Source: CBDCME01 sp965218865
GTDB taxonomy: Bacteria > Pseudomonadota > Alphaproteobacteria > JAAXGF01
Direction: 5' to 3'
NCBI GenBank assembly: GCA_965218865.1
Contig: CBDCME010000010.1
Span: 1-64,000, forward strand
DNA: 64,000 nucleotides
Shown: piece after piece, positions 19,392 to 27,814 of the stretch
Position numbering within the stretch: the first letter of the stretch is position 1
Layout of the letters: every line of letters starts with the position of its first letter
The notes under the pieces: model-generated
Databases searched by the model: none
Told to the model about the DNA's origin: nothing
Seen by the model: the letters and a program-made list of their open reading frames with translations, nothing else
Position numbers and translations under genes: made by a program

Positions 19392-19880
19392 TTATTTCTT
19401 GCGCCGGCTGTCGAGGGTGACGACGTCCGCGCCCTGTTGTGAATCGGACTTCGTGCGTTTCGGTCTTTTCGTCAGATTCGTTACCGTGGATAAAATCCCG
19501 GGCTGCGGGTCGTCCCTTACGGTGGGTTCGTCGGCGACCTCGAAATGGAGGCCGAACTTCACACTCGGGTCGGCGAAATTCGTGACCGCCGCGAAGGGAA
19601 TGCCGAGCGTTTGCCGCACGCCATCGAAGCTCAATCCTACCGAGAAACCGTCTTCGTCGACGACCAGGTTCCAGAACTGGTGCTGGATGACGATGGTCAT
19701 TTCCTCGGGATAGCGTTGCCGTAGCGTGGCCTCGAGCATGACACCCGGATGATCGGTGCGAAAGGTGATGTAGAAGTGGTGGTTCTCTGGAAAGCCCTGC
19801 CTGGCGACGAGCTTCAGGGCTTCGCTCATGACCGCGCGAAGGGCGTTCTCGACCATCCTGTTGTAGCGCAGCGCCTGCAT
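19392..19880 (-). CDS. sspB: SspB-family ClpXP adaptor
   Basis: A 162-residue cytoplasmic adaptor that tethers ssrA-tagged proteins to ClpXP. The SspB core is clear: YNRMVENALRAVMSEAL, HHFYITFRTDHPGV, YPEEMTIVIQHQFWNL, FSVGLSFDGVRQTLGIPF and NFADPSVKFGLHF. A long basic, disordered tail follows (RPKRTKSDSQ...DSRRKK), in place of the short ClpX-binding tail, which in this class is a conserved C-terminal motif. It starts right after the tmRNA gene on the same strand, so tag and tag-reader are probably made together. Confidence 0.9.
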   Translation of the reverse strand: MQALRYNRMVENALRAVMSEALKLVARQGFPENHHFYITFRTDHPGVMLEATLRQRYPEEMTIVIQHQFWNLVVDEDGFSVGLSFDGVRQTLGIPFAAVTNFADPSVKFGLHFEVADEPTVRDDPQPGILSTVTNLTKRPKRTKSDSQQGADVVTLDSRRKK

Positions 19881-19889
19881 TTTGGCCTA

Positions 19890-20240
19890 TTCCCGCAACC
19901 CATAGGTGGGGGGCTTCTGTTGCCCGGCGCCCCCCGGGCCGCGCTTGCCTAATGTCTAGGCAGCGAGGGCCAACTCGTCGTTGTCATTGGCACTTCTTGG
20001 GTGACCCGATAACGGTGGTGTCATGCCGGGCGAAAGTCGCATCTTTACCACGCACGTCGATCCTGTTTCGCCCCCGTATGTGTCGCTCCGCCCTGATAGA
20101 CGAAATAGATTGGTGGAGGCGCCGGGTACTGCCCCCGGGTCCGTTACGCTTATTCCATACGCCGTTTATCGCCATAGTCGGCACGCGAAGCGAACCGACA
20201 ATAGATATATAGGATGCATTTCCCCGCCTGAAAAGTATAA
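19890..20240 (-). ncRNA. ssrA: Two-piece (circularly permuted) tmRNA
   Basis: Read on the minus strand, the acceptor piece comes first and ends in an encoded CCA at 20111 (GGCGCCTCCACCA), preceded by a T-arm-like GGGGGCAGTACCC. After a short spacer the coding piece begins at 20075 with GGGGGCGAAACAGG, the usual tmRNA 5' sequence. GGGGGCG and CGCCTCC form a 7-bp acceptor stem with G3-U70, the alanine identity pair. The tag frame at 19991-19956 reads ANDNDELALAA then TAG, with the AND start and LAA end of ssrA tags. A GC-rich hairpin follows at about 19900-19940. This gene order is the permuted form known from alphaproteobacteria. Outer limits are approximate. Confidence 0.93.
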
Positions 20241-20364
20241 GTTTTTCGTCACCGCGCTGCCCTCGCCGCGTGTCGTCCACTCCTCCAGTCTCGAATTCGA
20301 GATCCCAATGGCGAGCGCGCGGAACAAGCGATAGAGTAGTCCGGTTCGAGGTGGGGTGGGGGTG

Positions 20365-21303
20365 ATGGGCCTAAGTCCGGAGCAAGAAGCCGAAATTGCG
20401 GCGCAGCGCGCCCACGAACAGCCGACACGTCGCGCCGTGTCACCGGGACTCGAAGAAATTCTCTACCAACCCCTCCCGGTTCTCGATCATGGGTTCATCC
20501 GGGTTGTCGACTATATGGGTGACGACGCGGCCGTGGTTCAAGCGGCCCGTGTCTCCTACGGCCGCGGCACCAGGCGTGTGCGGCAGGATCAGAGGCTGAT
20601 CAATTATCTTTTGCGGAACCGCCACACCACGCCCTTCGAAATGTGCGAGATCAAGTATCACGTCAAGCTGCCCATTTTCGTCGCCCGGCAATGGATTCGC
20701 CACCGCACCGCCAACGTCAACGAATACTCGGCCCGTTATTCGATACTCGATAACGAGTTTTACGTTCCGGCGGCCGAGTATCTCGCCAGCCAATCGGGGA
20801 GCAACCGTCAGGGACGGGGAACGCCTCTCGAGGGCGATGAGGCGCGCCATGTGCTCGACCTCCTGCGCTCCGACGCCCAACAGGCGTATGAACATTATGT
20901 CGATCTCCTCAACGAGACCGACAGCGCCGAGATCATCGACCCCGAGAAAAGGGGCCTCGCCCGCGAACTCGCCAGAATGAACCTCAATCTCAATTTTTAT
21001 ACCCAGTGGTACTGGAAGATCGATCTGCACAACCTCATGCATTTCTTGGAACTACGGGCGGATTCGCACGCCCAGTACGAAATTCGCGTTTATGCCGAAG
21101 CCATGCTCTCGACCTTGAAACGCTGGTTGCCGATAACCTACGAGGCTTTCCTCGAATATGGCATTGGCGGCATTCGCCTGTCCAAGGCCGGACTGGCGAT
21201 TGTTCAAAGGCTGATCGCGGGTGAAAAGGTTTCGCAAGGCGAAAGCGGGATCAGCAAGCGGGAATGGCGTGAATTGATGGACTTGTTGGAACGCGGCGAG
21301 TGA
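20365..21303 (+). CDS. thyX: FAD-dependent thymidylate synthase
   Basis: A 312-residue enzyme that makes dTMP from dUMP using methylene-tetrahydrofolate, FAD and NADPH. The ThyX signature is exact: RHRTANVNEYS at residues 112-122, with ARYS following; the flavin and substrate residues around ELRADSHAQYEIR are also present. The start is the ATG at 20365, after GAGGTGGGG; an in-frame GTG at 20356 is an alternative. The C-terminal part (GGIRLSKAGLAIVQRLI) is the usual extension of alphaproteobacterial ThyX. It is divergent from ssrA. Confidence 0.96.
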   Translation: MGLSPEQEAEIAAQRAHEQPTRRAVSPGLEEILYQPLPVLDHGFIRVVDYMGDDAAVVQAARVSYGRGTRRVRQDQRLINYLLRNRHTTPFEMCEIKYHVKLPIFVARQWIRHRTANVNEYSARYSILDNEFYVPAAEYLASQSGSNRQGRGTPLEGDEARHVLDLLRSDAQQAYEHYVDLLNETDSAEIIDPEKRGLARELARMNLNLNFYTQWYWKIDLHNLMHFLELRADSHAQYEIRVYAEAMLSTLKRWLPITYEAFLEYGIGGIRLSKAGLAIVQRLIAGEKVSQGESGISKREWRELMDLLERGE

Positions 21304-21337
21304 GGCACAATGGAAAATCGTCCCGCTGGCCCGTTAC

Positions 21338-21471
21338 AGTCTGTTCGAAAACTCGCGGCGCCGGCCCTCTCCCCCTCCCGGCCACCCACGAGAGTATGCT
21401 GATATGGGTGGCCGGGAGGGGGAGAGGGACAGACGCAAAAAATGCGCGGACGCGCATTTTCGAACAGACCG
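21338..21471. repeat. Palindromic MITE-like repeat, copy B (intact)
   Basis: About 134 bp just after thyX. The ends are AGTCTGTTCGAAAA and (other strand) GGTCTGTTCGAAAA. The inner arms CCTCTCCCCCTCCCGGCCACCC and GGGTGGCCGGGAGGGGGAGAGG pair closely around a small loop with GAGAGTATGCTGATAT. A nested hairpin ATGCGCGGACGCGCAT lies in the right arm. It is non-coding. With copy A it defines a repeated element in this genome that may serve as a terminator when beside a gene. Confidence 0.75.
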
Positions 21472-21562
21472 TTGAACACGTCTCGATCGTGCACAAAAAA
21501 TCTAAATATTATCCTCCGCCCCGGGAGGTTCGGTGGGCCTGACGATTGACGGAGGAAGATTG

Positions 21563-22045
21563 ATGCGCGGATTGTTACATGGGTTTGTTATGGTGGGTAT
21601 CTGTACGGTTTCGTTAATAATAGGAACGAACAGTATTAGCGCAAAAGACACTTTGACCGCGAATGATATTGACTGGTGTAGCGAGAATTTGTACTATTAC
21701 AATGCTGTTGGAGAGTATGCGTTTTTGGAATCGCAGAGTTGGAGTATGGATGCGCGCGTTTGTACGCACTTGTATAAGGATCCGCTGTGGGATCACGAGG
21801 GTGCCGATCGGACCGCCAGGCTTGTCGACCGAAGCGCCTACTACATCGAGTTCGAGATTCAGAAGAGCAAGGAAAGGGCGGAATCCGGACGTTGGAACCC
21901 GGATTCGGCACCCGTCGAACAGAGCCTCGACGACAAGATCATGGAATTGGAACATCGGGTCATGGAATTGGAACGGGAATTAAAGAACAAGGATGACCTA
22001 ATCATGGAACAGATGAAGACCATAAAGGAACTAACATATAAATAA
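21563..22045 (+). CDS. Exported coiled-coil protein of unknown function
   Basis: About 160 residues. The start ATG 21563 has GGAGGA 7 bases upstream. The N-terminus (MRGLLHGFVMVGICTVSLIIGTNSISAKD) is a likely signal peptide. The mature part has two Cys (DIDWCSENLYYY; DARVCTHLYKD) that could form a disulfide. The last 40 residues are a clear heptad coiled coil (MELEHRVMELERELKNKDD). No family is recognised. The region is AT-richer than the core genes. It is isolated between a palindromic repeat and another small accessory gene. Confidence 0.6.
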   Translation: MRGLLHGFVMVGICTVSLIIGTNSISAKDTLTANDIDWCSENLYYYNAVGEYAFLESQSWSMDARVCTHLYKDPLWDHEGADRTARLVDRSAYYIEFEIQKSKERAESGRWNPDSAPVEQSLDDKIMELEHRVMELERELKNKDDLIMEQMKTIKELTYK

Positions 22046-22314
22046 TATTCTAATAAAAATACGAATAAACGCACTCTGCAAGCCGGAAAGCAAACAAACT
22101 AAAAATGAAAACAATTATTATCTCCGTTTTTTCTTTCGGCCCATTCGTGTCAACATGCGGATCTTCCCAGTTTTATCGTCTTTTCATCGACGCCTGGGTG
22201 CGGAACTTGCGAATGCGGATTGTTCCGCGAAATCTCGCGCCGCAAAATTTTCAGGATGTGATCTCGGCCCATTCTGGGATTTATTCGGCGATATTCGTCT
22301 TCATGGAGTTTCGT

Positions 22315-22566
22315 ATGAAACATGATCTCGTGGCTCACCTCGGCGAAGCAAACGATGCCATTCCCGCTGAATTGCTATTCCACTCTGCCGCGACGGTTGA
22401 TCGCGTTGTTGCCGGTGGCGACAAAACCAACAACCCCGGAAACGGCGGCTCGGACAAACGCAAGAATCGAGACCGCCGCGATGACGACCGGCGCAGGCGA
22501 GATCGCAGGGAAGAGGAGCGGCGTTCGGAGAACCGTCGGACGCGTAGCCGCAGGAGCGATCGCTAA
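22315..22566 (+). CDS. Small Arg/Asp-rich low-complexity protein
   Basis: 84 codons from ATG 22315, with GGAG 6 bases upstream. The first half is ordinary (MKHDLVAHLGEANDAIPAELL). The second half is almost all Arg, Asp, Glu and Lys (RDRRDDDRRRRDRREEERR). The frame is open back to 22105 with a hydrophobic start, so a longer 153-residue version is possible but less likely. Function unknown; the tail could bind nucleic acid or be disordered. It may not be a real gene. Confidence 0.4.
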   Translation: MKHDLVAHLGEANDAIPAELLFHSAATVDRVVAGGDKTNNPGNGGSDKRKNRDRRDDDRRRRDRREEERRSENRRTRSRRSDR

Positions 22567-22571
22567 CACTT

Positions 22572-22734
22572 AACCTGTTCGACGGACACAGCCTCGACCA
22601 CACCATCGCCGAACGTATCTCGGAACCCGAACGCCTCTACATCGACAGAGCGCCTTGACAACCCTGTTCCCGACCGATCACACCACATCCTCTTTCAGCC
22701 AGCAAACAGCCCGAACCCCTTTTTCAGGGGCGAC
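22572..22734 (+). mobile_element. Relic of an IS5-family element
   Basis: Bases 22572-22658 encode NLFDGHSLDHTIAE and PERLYIDRAP, which align with the NPYDGHTLRQVIEE and AERIYVDKGY parts of the intact IS5 transposase at 10793-12151. TTTTTCAGGGGCGACTA at 22720-22736 matches that element's end (TTCTTCACGGGCGACTA), including the final TA. The rest of the gene and the other end are missing. Confidence 0.65.
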
Positions 22735-22749
22735 TACGCGACGCCCGCG

Positions 22750-23984
22750 CTAACAAGAATTTACCCCACCGACGCAAACGATGATTTCGCCAAGGGTAGC
22801 GCCAAACGATCCCGTCGGAGGTTTTGCTCCGACCAATAGCGACAGCGTGGGAGCGATATCGACCGTATGCACCATGCGACTGATTCGTTGCGCGGGAATT
22901 CCCATCCCGGCAAAGATGATGGGCACGTAGGTATCATACCTCCATGGCGATCCATGGGTGGCGGCAACCCTGATCCCGTCGAAATCATTGATGAAGCGGT
23001 TTGGCTGGAACACCACGTAGATGTCGCCGGAGCGATTGGGATTATAGTTTCTCAAAATCGATTGGATGAGCGGCGTGTTGGGTACCCTGCCGGTGCCAAG
23101 CGCGCTGCTCGACACCGCCAGGGCAACCCCGTCGAAGCGTGTCAGTTCCTTGGCCACCGCGAGTTCGACCTGGGCTTGATCGAGGCCATTCTCGGCGATC
23201 ACCTTGCGATTCAAGTAGACGTAAGGATGAAAATAGGTGGTGATCAATTTTTCACCGATGCCAAAGCGCTCTTTCAAGGCCTTGATCGCGCCCGCCTTAT
23301 CAAACGCCTCCGGGTCAATGTAATCGGCTTCAAAGCCCAATTCGCTTAAATACCCTGGGGCCTCTGGTCCGCCATGATCAGCGGATAACACGATTAGGGT
23401 CTTGTCCAGGCCGACCTGGGCGTCGACGAAACGAAACAGTTCGGCCAAGGTGCGGTCCAACCGCAGGATGTTGTCTTCGCCCTCGAGGCTGGAGGGTCCG
23501 AAGATATGGCCGACATAGTCGGTCGAGGAAAAACTTACAGCGAGGTAGTCCGGTGTCGCGTCGCGGCCGAGGCCTTCGTTTTGGATCAGGGCCTTGGCGA
23601 AGTCGAGGGTCAGTTCGTCCCCCGCCGGACTTATGGTCAGGAACGTCGTGAAGTATTTGTCCCCGAGTTCACCGTAAGGATGGGGGAAGGTTCTCCCATA
23701 ACCGGGCAGCGCGGTTTCGTACGACCGATCATCGCCCGCGCCGAACAGATAGCTTGATTGATCGTGCAACAACTCCCACGATTTGCCGGAATACTTGCTC
23801 GCCGGTTGTTGCGCGTTCCAATCGGCCACACATTCGGGATATTGATCATAGTAAAAACTACTGGTGATGAACTCGCCGGATTTCTTGGAAAACCAAAACG
23901 CCTTGCCGGTATGCCCCGCCATGGAGATTGCGCCGCGGTCCTTGACCGAAACGCCGAAGACTTTCGATTCCCCACCTTGACTCA
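22750..23984 (-). pseudogene. Alkaline phosphatase / phosphodiesterase-family gene, 5' end lost at IS630 copy 2
   Basis: About 410 codons of an exported alkaline-phosphatase-superfamily enzyme (type I phosphodiesterase or PafA-like) remain. Metal-binding motifs in the retained part are LIVLSADHGGPEAPGY (Asp-His) and VAATHGSPWRYDTYVPIIF (His). The end of the family, VHTVDIAPTLSLLVG, is also present. The N-terminal signal peptide, the first metal ligand and the catalytic Thr/Ser are absent: the frame enters directly from IS630 copy 2, which supplies an artificial start. The missing part is not on the far side of the IS, where a different gene begins. The enzyme must be inactive. Confidence 0.82.
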
Positions 23985-23986
23985 TA

Positions 23987-25150
23987 CCAACCGCCCTTAG
24001 CATTGACTTGTGCGAGCCCACGCTCTGAGGCCGATGGACATGATCTTCCAAGGTTGGTCGGTCAGGTTGTTCCAGGCTTGGCAAGAGGCCTCGACGATGG
24101 CTTCATAGGAGTCGAAGACACGATTGGAGAGCCAGTTCTGGCGGAGGTATTGCCAGACATTTTCGGCGGGATTGAGCTCCGGGGACTTGGGTGGCAAAGG
24201 CACGAGGGAGATGTTCTCCGGGATGCCGAGTTTGGCAGTGGTGTGCCATGCGGCTTGGTCGAGCAGCACGACGGCATGGGCGTTTGGGGCAACGGCCCGG
24301 CTGATTTCCTCGAGATGCAGGTCCATGGCTTCAGTATTGGCGCGCGGCATGACCAGCGCCGCGCCCTCACCGCGCTCGGGGCAGATGGCGCCGAAGAGAT
24401 ACGCCGAAGAGGTCCGTAGGTCCTTGACCTGGCGCGGGCGCGATCCCTTTGGGGCCCACTGGCGCACCAGGCTGTTCTTCTGGCCGACGCGCATTTCATC
24501 TTGAAACCAAACCTCGATGGGCGTGTCCGGTGGCTGTGCCGCTACGATTTTCGCCAAGTGTTCGGGAAAACTTTTTTTTAAATTCCTCCTGTGCCCGCGC
24601 ATCCTGGCCGACGTGGCGCGGGCGCGCGGAAATATGCGAGAACCCGAGCGCGGCCAGCAGCTTGCCGACGCTCCGCTCGTGATAGTCCACGCCGAAGCGC
24701 GTTCGGATCAGTTGCTTGAGATCGATGCAGCGCCAGCGCACGACCCCATCCCGTTCGGGATCGGGACCGGCCTCGATAGCCCGCGAAAGCGCCGCCATTT
24801 GCGACGGCGTCAACCGACGCAACGCCCCGTTCGGCTTGCGGTCGATCAGACCGGCCGGACCTCCCGCGTTGAACCGGTGAACCCAGTCCCGCAACGTCTG
24901 CCGATCCATGCCGCCAATACCCGCCGCGCACGCTCGATCCATCCCATCGTAGATGGCCGCCATCGACAAAAGCCGTCGCGCCTGGTTCCCATCATCGCTC
25001 CGTGCCGCAAGAACACGGACTCTTTCAGCATCAAAGTCGTTTCGCAAAGGAATCGTTGGCATTGAACACACTCCCTTGTTGCCAACAACCTTGAATCACA
25101 CTAAACCTAGCGTGTAAACCTTTGCGCGAGTCAAACTCTGGGGCGGTTGG
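23987..25150 (-). mobile_element. IS630-family insertion sequence, copy 2
   Basis: 1,164 bp, flanked by TA at 23985-23986 and 25151-25152. It is near-identical to copies 1 and 3, with a few differences, such as CTCTGGGGCGG in place of CTCTAGGGCGG at one end. The two flanks belong to two unrelated broken genes on the same strand, unlike a simple insertion. Confidence 0.92.
23997..25062 (-). CDS. IS630-family transposase, two overlapping frames joined at A8 run (copy 2)
   Basis: It has the same structure as copy 1: a DNA-binding frame from 25062 to 24496 and a catalytic frame ending at 23997, joined at an eight-A run (T8 on the plus strand at about 24572-24579). The only residue change noticed against copy 1 is near the C-terminus (ARTSQC instead of ARTRQC). 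DDE residues are kept, so it is potentially active if the frames are joined. Confidence 0.88.
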
Positions 25151-25152
25151 TA

Positions 25153-25297
25153 TCAGCCATTCTTCACTGGGATTTTCTACGTCCCAATACCATATGCCGT
25201 CCACGGAACCGTCTTGGAGGAAGTCAAAGACCTTCGGATCGGTCTGAACGAGCCGATACAGTTCGCGTTTGAGATAATGGTCACGATGATCCGGCAC
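25153..25297 (-). pseudogene. PAS-domain protein, N-terminal stub cut by IS630 copy 2
   Basis: About 48 codons from a GTG at 25295-25297, with GGAG 7 bases upstream. The start DHYLKRELYRLV and then FDFLQDGSVDGIWYWDVENP and EEWL match the opening of a PAS domain as seen in sensor kinases and cyclic-di-GMP enzymes. The frame then passes into the IS630 end. The remainder is not on the other side of the IS, which holds a phosphatase fragment. The output domain is unknown. Confidence 0.7.
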
Positions 25298-25625
25298 TGC
25301 AAATCTCCGAGATTTCCCGGATGACAACCTTTGATTAGCGAAAATCATAGCACACGTATTGAATGAGAGGCGAATTCGGCCCTGATCGGGCCCGTTGCAC
25401 CGCATTTTGGCCCGCCCCGAAGTTTAGTACCATTCGCTTGGTTAGACTCGTTGTGCATCGGGGAAAGGAGTGATCGCTAGTCCCGTCGACGCAAGCCGTC
25501 CCATCGTCGGTCCGAAGGTCGGCATGGCGATGCCGCTATGAGCAATCGCGTCGGTGTTCGCGGCGGCTTGTGTGCCGGTGTTTTACGATCGCGCCGCCGT
25601 CGGCGACAACCGACAAGCAAAAAAT
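25298..25625. other. Intergenic region upstream of PAS stub
   Basis: About 330 bp without a convincing gene. Bases 25343-25405 resemble 43720-43783, upstream of the PD-(D/E)XK pseudogene. Both contain AATCATAG, TGAGAGGC and GATCGGGC in the same order, and give a TATGAT -10-like box on the minus strand. This may be a shared promoter region. Confidence 0.4.
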
Positions 25626-26237
25626 TCACAGGGCCAGATCGAGGAGTTTGCGGGTTTTTTCCGGCACCGAGAGCGTGGCCGCCACCTGACGTCCTCGAGG
25701 CGACATTTTTCGCCACGTTTTGGCGACGATCCGCAACATTTTTTGCTCGTCCTGGGTGGTTGAGAAATCCGCCAAATCGTATTCCAGGAATACCAGGCAA
25801 GCGATGTCCTCGAGCAATTGGGCACCCGGATCCGTTTTCAGCCGCCGCCTAAGAATCAAACTCTTGACGCGTTCGATATCGCTCTCGCCGTAGCCGACCG
25901 CGGCGAGGATTTCGGCGCTGGTGTCGGCGTGGAATTGGGCCAGGGCACCGCGCCAAGCGTGATAGCCTCGCCGGCCCATGGGATATTGGTCGCGGGGAAT
26001 TTCCCAACGCCGTATGTGCTGGGCCCGAGCCGCGAGGCGCAGCAAGGGATCGGCGTCGGGCGTCAATCGTGCCAGCCATTCACCGCGGCGACGCGCATGG
26101 ATCTCCGCTTTCGGATATTCCTTACCGTCGTGCACCACCTTCGACGGGTCGGCGCCGTTGGCGGCGTCGATACGCGCCATGGCCGCCTCGAAGCGTCGCC
26201 TTTCGTTGCCCCGTTCAGAAGCGTTTTCGGACGCCAT
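25626..26237 (-). CDS. DUF4202-family protein
   Basis: A 203-residue cytoplasmic protein that matches what I know of DUF4202. Conserved stretches include RFEAAMARIDAANGADP, LRLAARAQHIRRWEIPRDQYP, GRRGYHAWRGALAQFHAD, and LEDIACLVFLEYDL. The His/Arg-rich core (RAQHIRRWEIPR with a following YHAWR) suggests an HD-like metal or phosphate site, but this is inference. No function is established. It is last in the minus-strand argB cluster, 11 bp after argB, so it is probably co-transcribed. Confidence 0.8.
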   Translation of the reverse strand: MASENASERGNERRRFEAAMARIDAANGADPSKVVHDGKEYPKAEIHARRRGEWLARLTPDADPLLRLAARAQHIRRWEIPRDQYPMGRRGYHAWRGALAQFHADTSAEILAAVGYGESDIERVKSLILRRRLKTDPGAQLLEDIACLVFLEYDLADFSTTQDEQKMLRIVAKTWRKMSPRGRQVAATLSVPEKTRKLLDLAL

Positions 26238-26248
26238 TGTCGGGGACT

Positions 26249-27157
26249 CTATACCCCCTCTATCATCGTCCCGGTGCCGTGACGGGTAAAGATCTCGAGC
26301 AACAGGGTATGAGCAATCCGACCGTCGAGGATGTGGGACGCTTCGGTCCCATCCTCGACCGCTGTCAGGCAGGTCTCCAACTTGGGGATCATGCCGCCGG
26401 TCACGGTTCCTTCCGCGATCAATTCCCGTGCTTCGGCCGTGGTCATTCGGGAACAGAGTTGTCCCTCCTGGTCGAGGACTCCGGAGACGTCGGTGAGCAT
26501 CAATAGTTTCTTGGCCGCCAAGGCCCGTGCCAAGGCGCCGGCGACCGTGTCGGCGTTGATGTTGTAGGTTTCGTCGTTCGGACCCACGCCGATCGGCGCG
26601 ATAACGGGGATGAAGTCCGATTCCTCGAAAGCCTCGATCACCTCGGGATTGACCCGCACGGGTTCGCCGACGAATCCGAGGTCGAGTATCTTTTCGATAT
26701 TCGAATCGGGATCGCGTTGACTGCGACGTAATTTACGTGCCTCGACCAGACGGCTATCCTTACCCGAAAGGCCGACGGCACGTCCCCCGGCACGGTTGAT
26801 GGCGGTGACGATCTGCTTGTTGATGCGGCCCGACAAGACCATTTCCACCACCTCGACCGTGGTCTCGTCGGTCACCCGCAAGCCATCGACGAAGGAACTC
26901 TTGATGTTTAGGCGGTCGAGCATTTCCGCAATCTGCGGTCCGCCACCGTGGACGACAACCGGATTTATTCCGACCTGTTTGATCAACACGGTATCGCGGG
27001 CGAATGATTCGGCCAATTGCCGATCACCCATGGCGTGGCCACCGTATTTGATGACGAAGGTCTCGCCAGCGAAACGGCGCATGTACGGCAGTGCCTCGGA
27101 GATCGTCGCCGCGGTTCGCAGCAAGTGCTTCTTATCGCTTATGCTTATCGCCCGCAT
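26249..27157 (-). CDS. argB: Acetylglutamate kinase
   Basis: A 302-residue enzyme that phosphorylates N-acetylglutamate in arginine synthesis. Motifs: FVIKYGGHAMGD (ATP phosphate Lys), VVVHGGGPQI (glycine loop), ETTVEVVEMVLSGRINKQIV, NINADTVAGALARAL and VTGGMIPKLETC. The N-terminal extra helix (LLRTAATISEALPYM) is the type linked to arginine feedback inhibition. The start is the ATG at 27155-27157; the frame runs further upstream but into engB-overlapping sequence without family similarity. Confidence 0.96.
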   Translation of the reverse strand: MRAISISDKKHLLRTAATISEALPYMRRFAGETFVIKYGGHAMGDRQLAESFARDTVLIKQVGINPVVVHGGGPQIAEMLDRLNIKSSFVDGLRVTDETTVEVVEMVLSGRINKQIVTAINRAGGRAVGLSGKDSRLVEARKLRRSQRDPDSNIEKILDLGFVGEPVRVNPEVIEAFEESDFIPVIAPIGVGPNDETYNINADTVAGALARALAAKKLLMLTDVSGVLDQEGQLCSRMTTAEARELIAEGTVTGGMIPKLETCLTAVEDGTEASHILDGRIAHTLLLEIFTRHGTGTMIEGV

Positions 27158-27177
27158 GATTCGCGACTGTAGCCCAA

Positions 27178-27801
27178 TTACCGGGGGGTCGCCAGGGCCG
27201 CAAGTCGACCGCGAAGAGCTGGGATTCCCTGTCCCGATTTCGCGCTCGTCGCGATGATCTCGGGATGGCCCGGAACCTGCCTGGCGACCTCGGCCGGCGA
27301 GTGCGCGGCCTTGTCGCATTTCGTGAGAACGATTTGGAAGGAAACGGCCGCCCCCGAGAGCACCTCCAGCGCCGCTTCGTCGCTGCGATTGAGACCGCGG
27401 CGGGAATCGACGAGAAGGCAAATTCCACGCAAGGTCGCTCGGTCCCGAACAAAATCGACGACCAGCCGGTTCCAGGCGGCGCTTCGAGTCCTCGAAGCGC
27501 GGGCGTAACCGTACCCTGGCAAGTCGACCAACGTGAGACGATCACCGAGCCTGAAGAAGTTGATTTCTTGGGTGCGTCCCGGCGTGTTCGAGACCCGGGC
27601 AAGCCGGGAGCGCCGGGTCAGAGCGTTGATGAGGCTGGATTTTCCGACGTTCGAACGGCCCGCGAAGGCGACTTCCGGCAAATCCGTCGGCGGCAAGGCG
27701 GCGAATTTACCGGCGCCGGCGAAGAAGACGCAGGGTTGGGCGAATAGGCGCCGCCCCTCCTCGATGAGATCGGCGCTATCCTCACGCGGCACCCCCGGCA
27801 T
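27178..27801 (-). CDS. engB: Ribosome biogenesis GTPase EngB (YsxC/YihA)
   Basis: A 207-residue Ras-like GTPase for large-subunit assembly. G1 is GRSNVGKSS (residues 48-56), the G2 region is NTPGRTQEINFF, G3 DLPGYGYA, G4 LTKCDK, and G5 TSAKSG. It starts 13 bp after the yidC stop and ends 20 bp before argB, within the rpmH-rnpA-yidD-yidC-engB-argB series. Confidence 0.96.
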   Translation of the reverse strand: MPGVPREDSADLIEEGRRLFAQPCVFFAGAGKFAALPPTDLPEVAFAGRSNVGKSSLINALTRRSRLARVSNTPGRTQEINFFRLGDRLTLVDLPGYGYARASRTRSAAWNRLVVDFVRDRATLRGICLLVDSRRGLNRSDEAALEVLSGAAVSFQIVLTKCDKAAHSPAEVARQVPGHPEIIATSAKSGQGIPALRGRLAALATPR

Positions 27802-27814
27802 GGTCGGACACCGG

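Noticed and set aside
22105..22314. N-terminal extension of the Arg/Asp-rich protein
   Set aside because: A better ribosome site precedes the ATG at 22315, and the upstream part lacks protein-like character.
23985..25152. Simple insertion of IS630 into one gene
   Set aside because: The two flanks encode unrelated proteins (phosphatase end and PAS start), so they cannot be halves of one gene.
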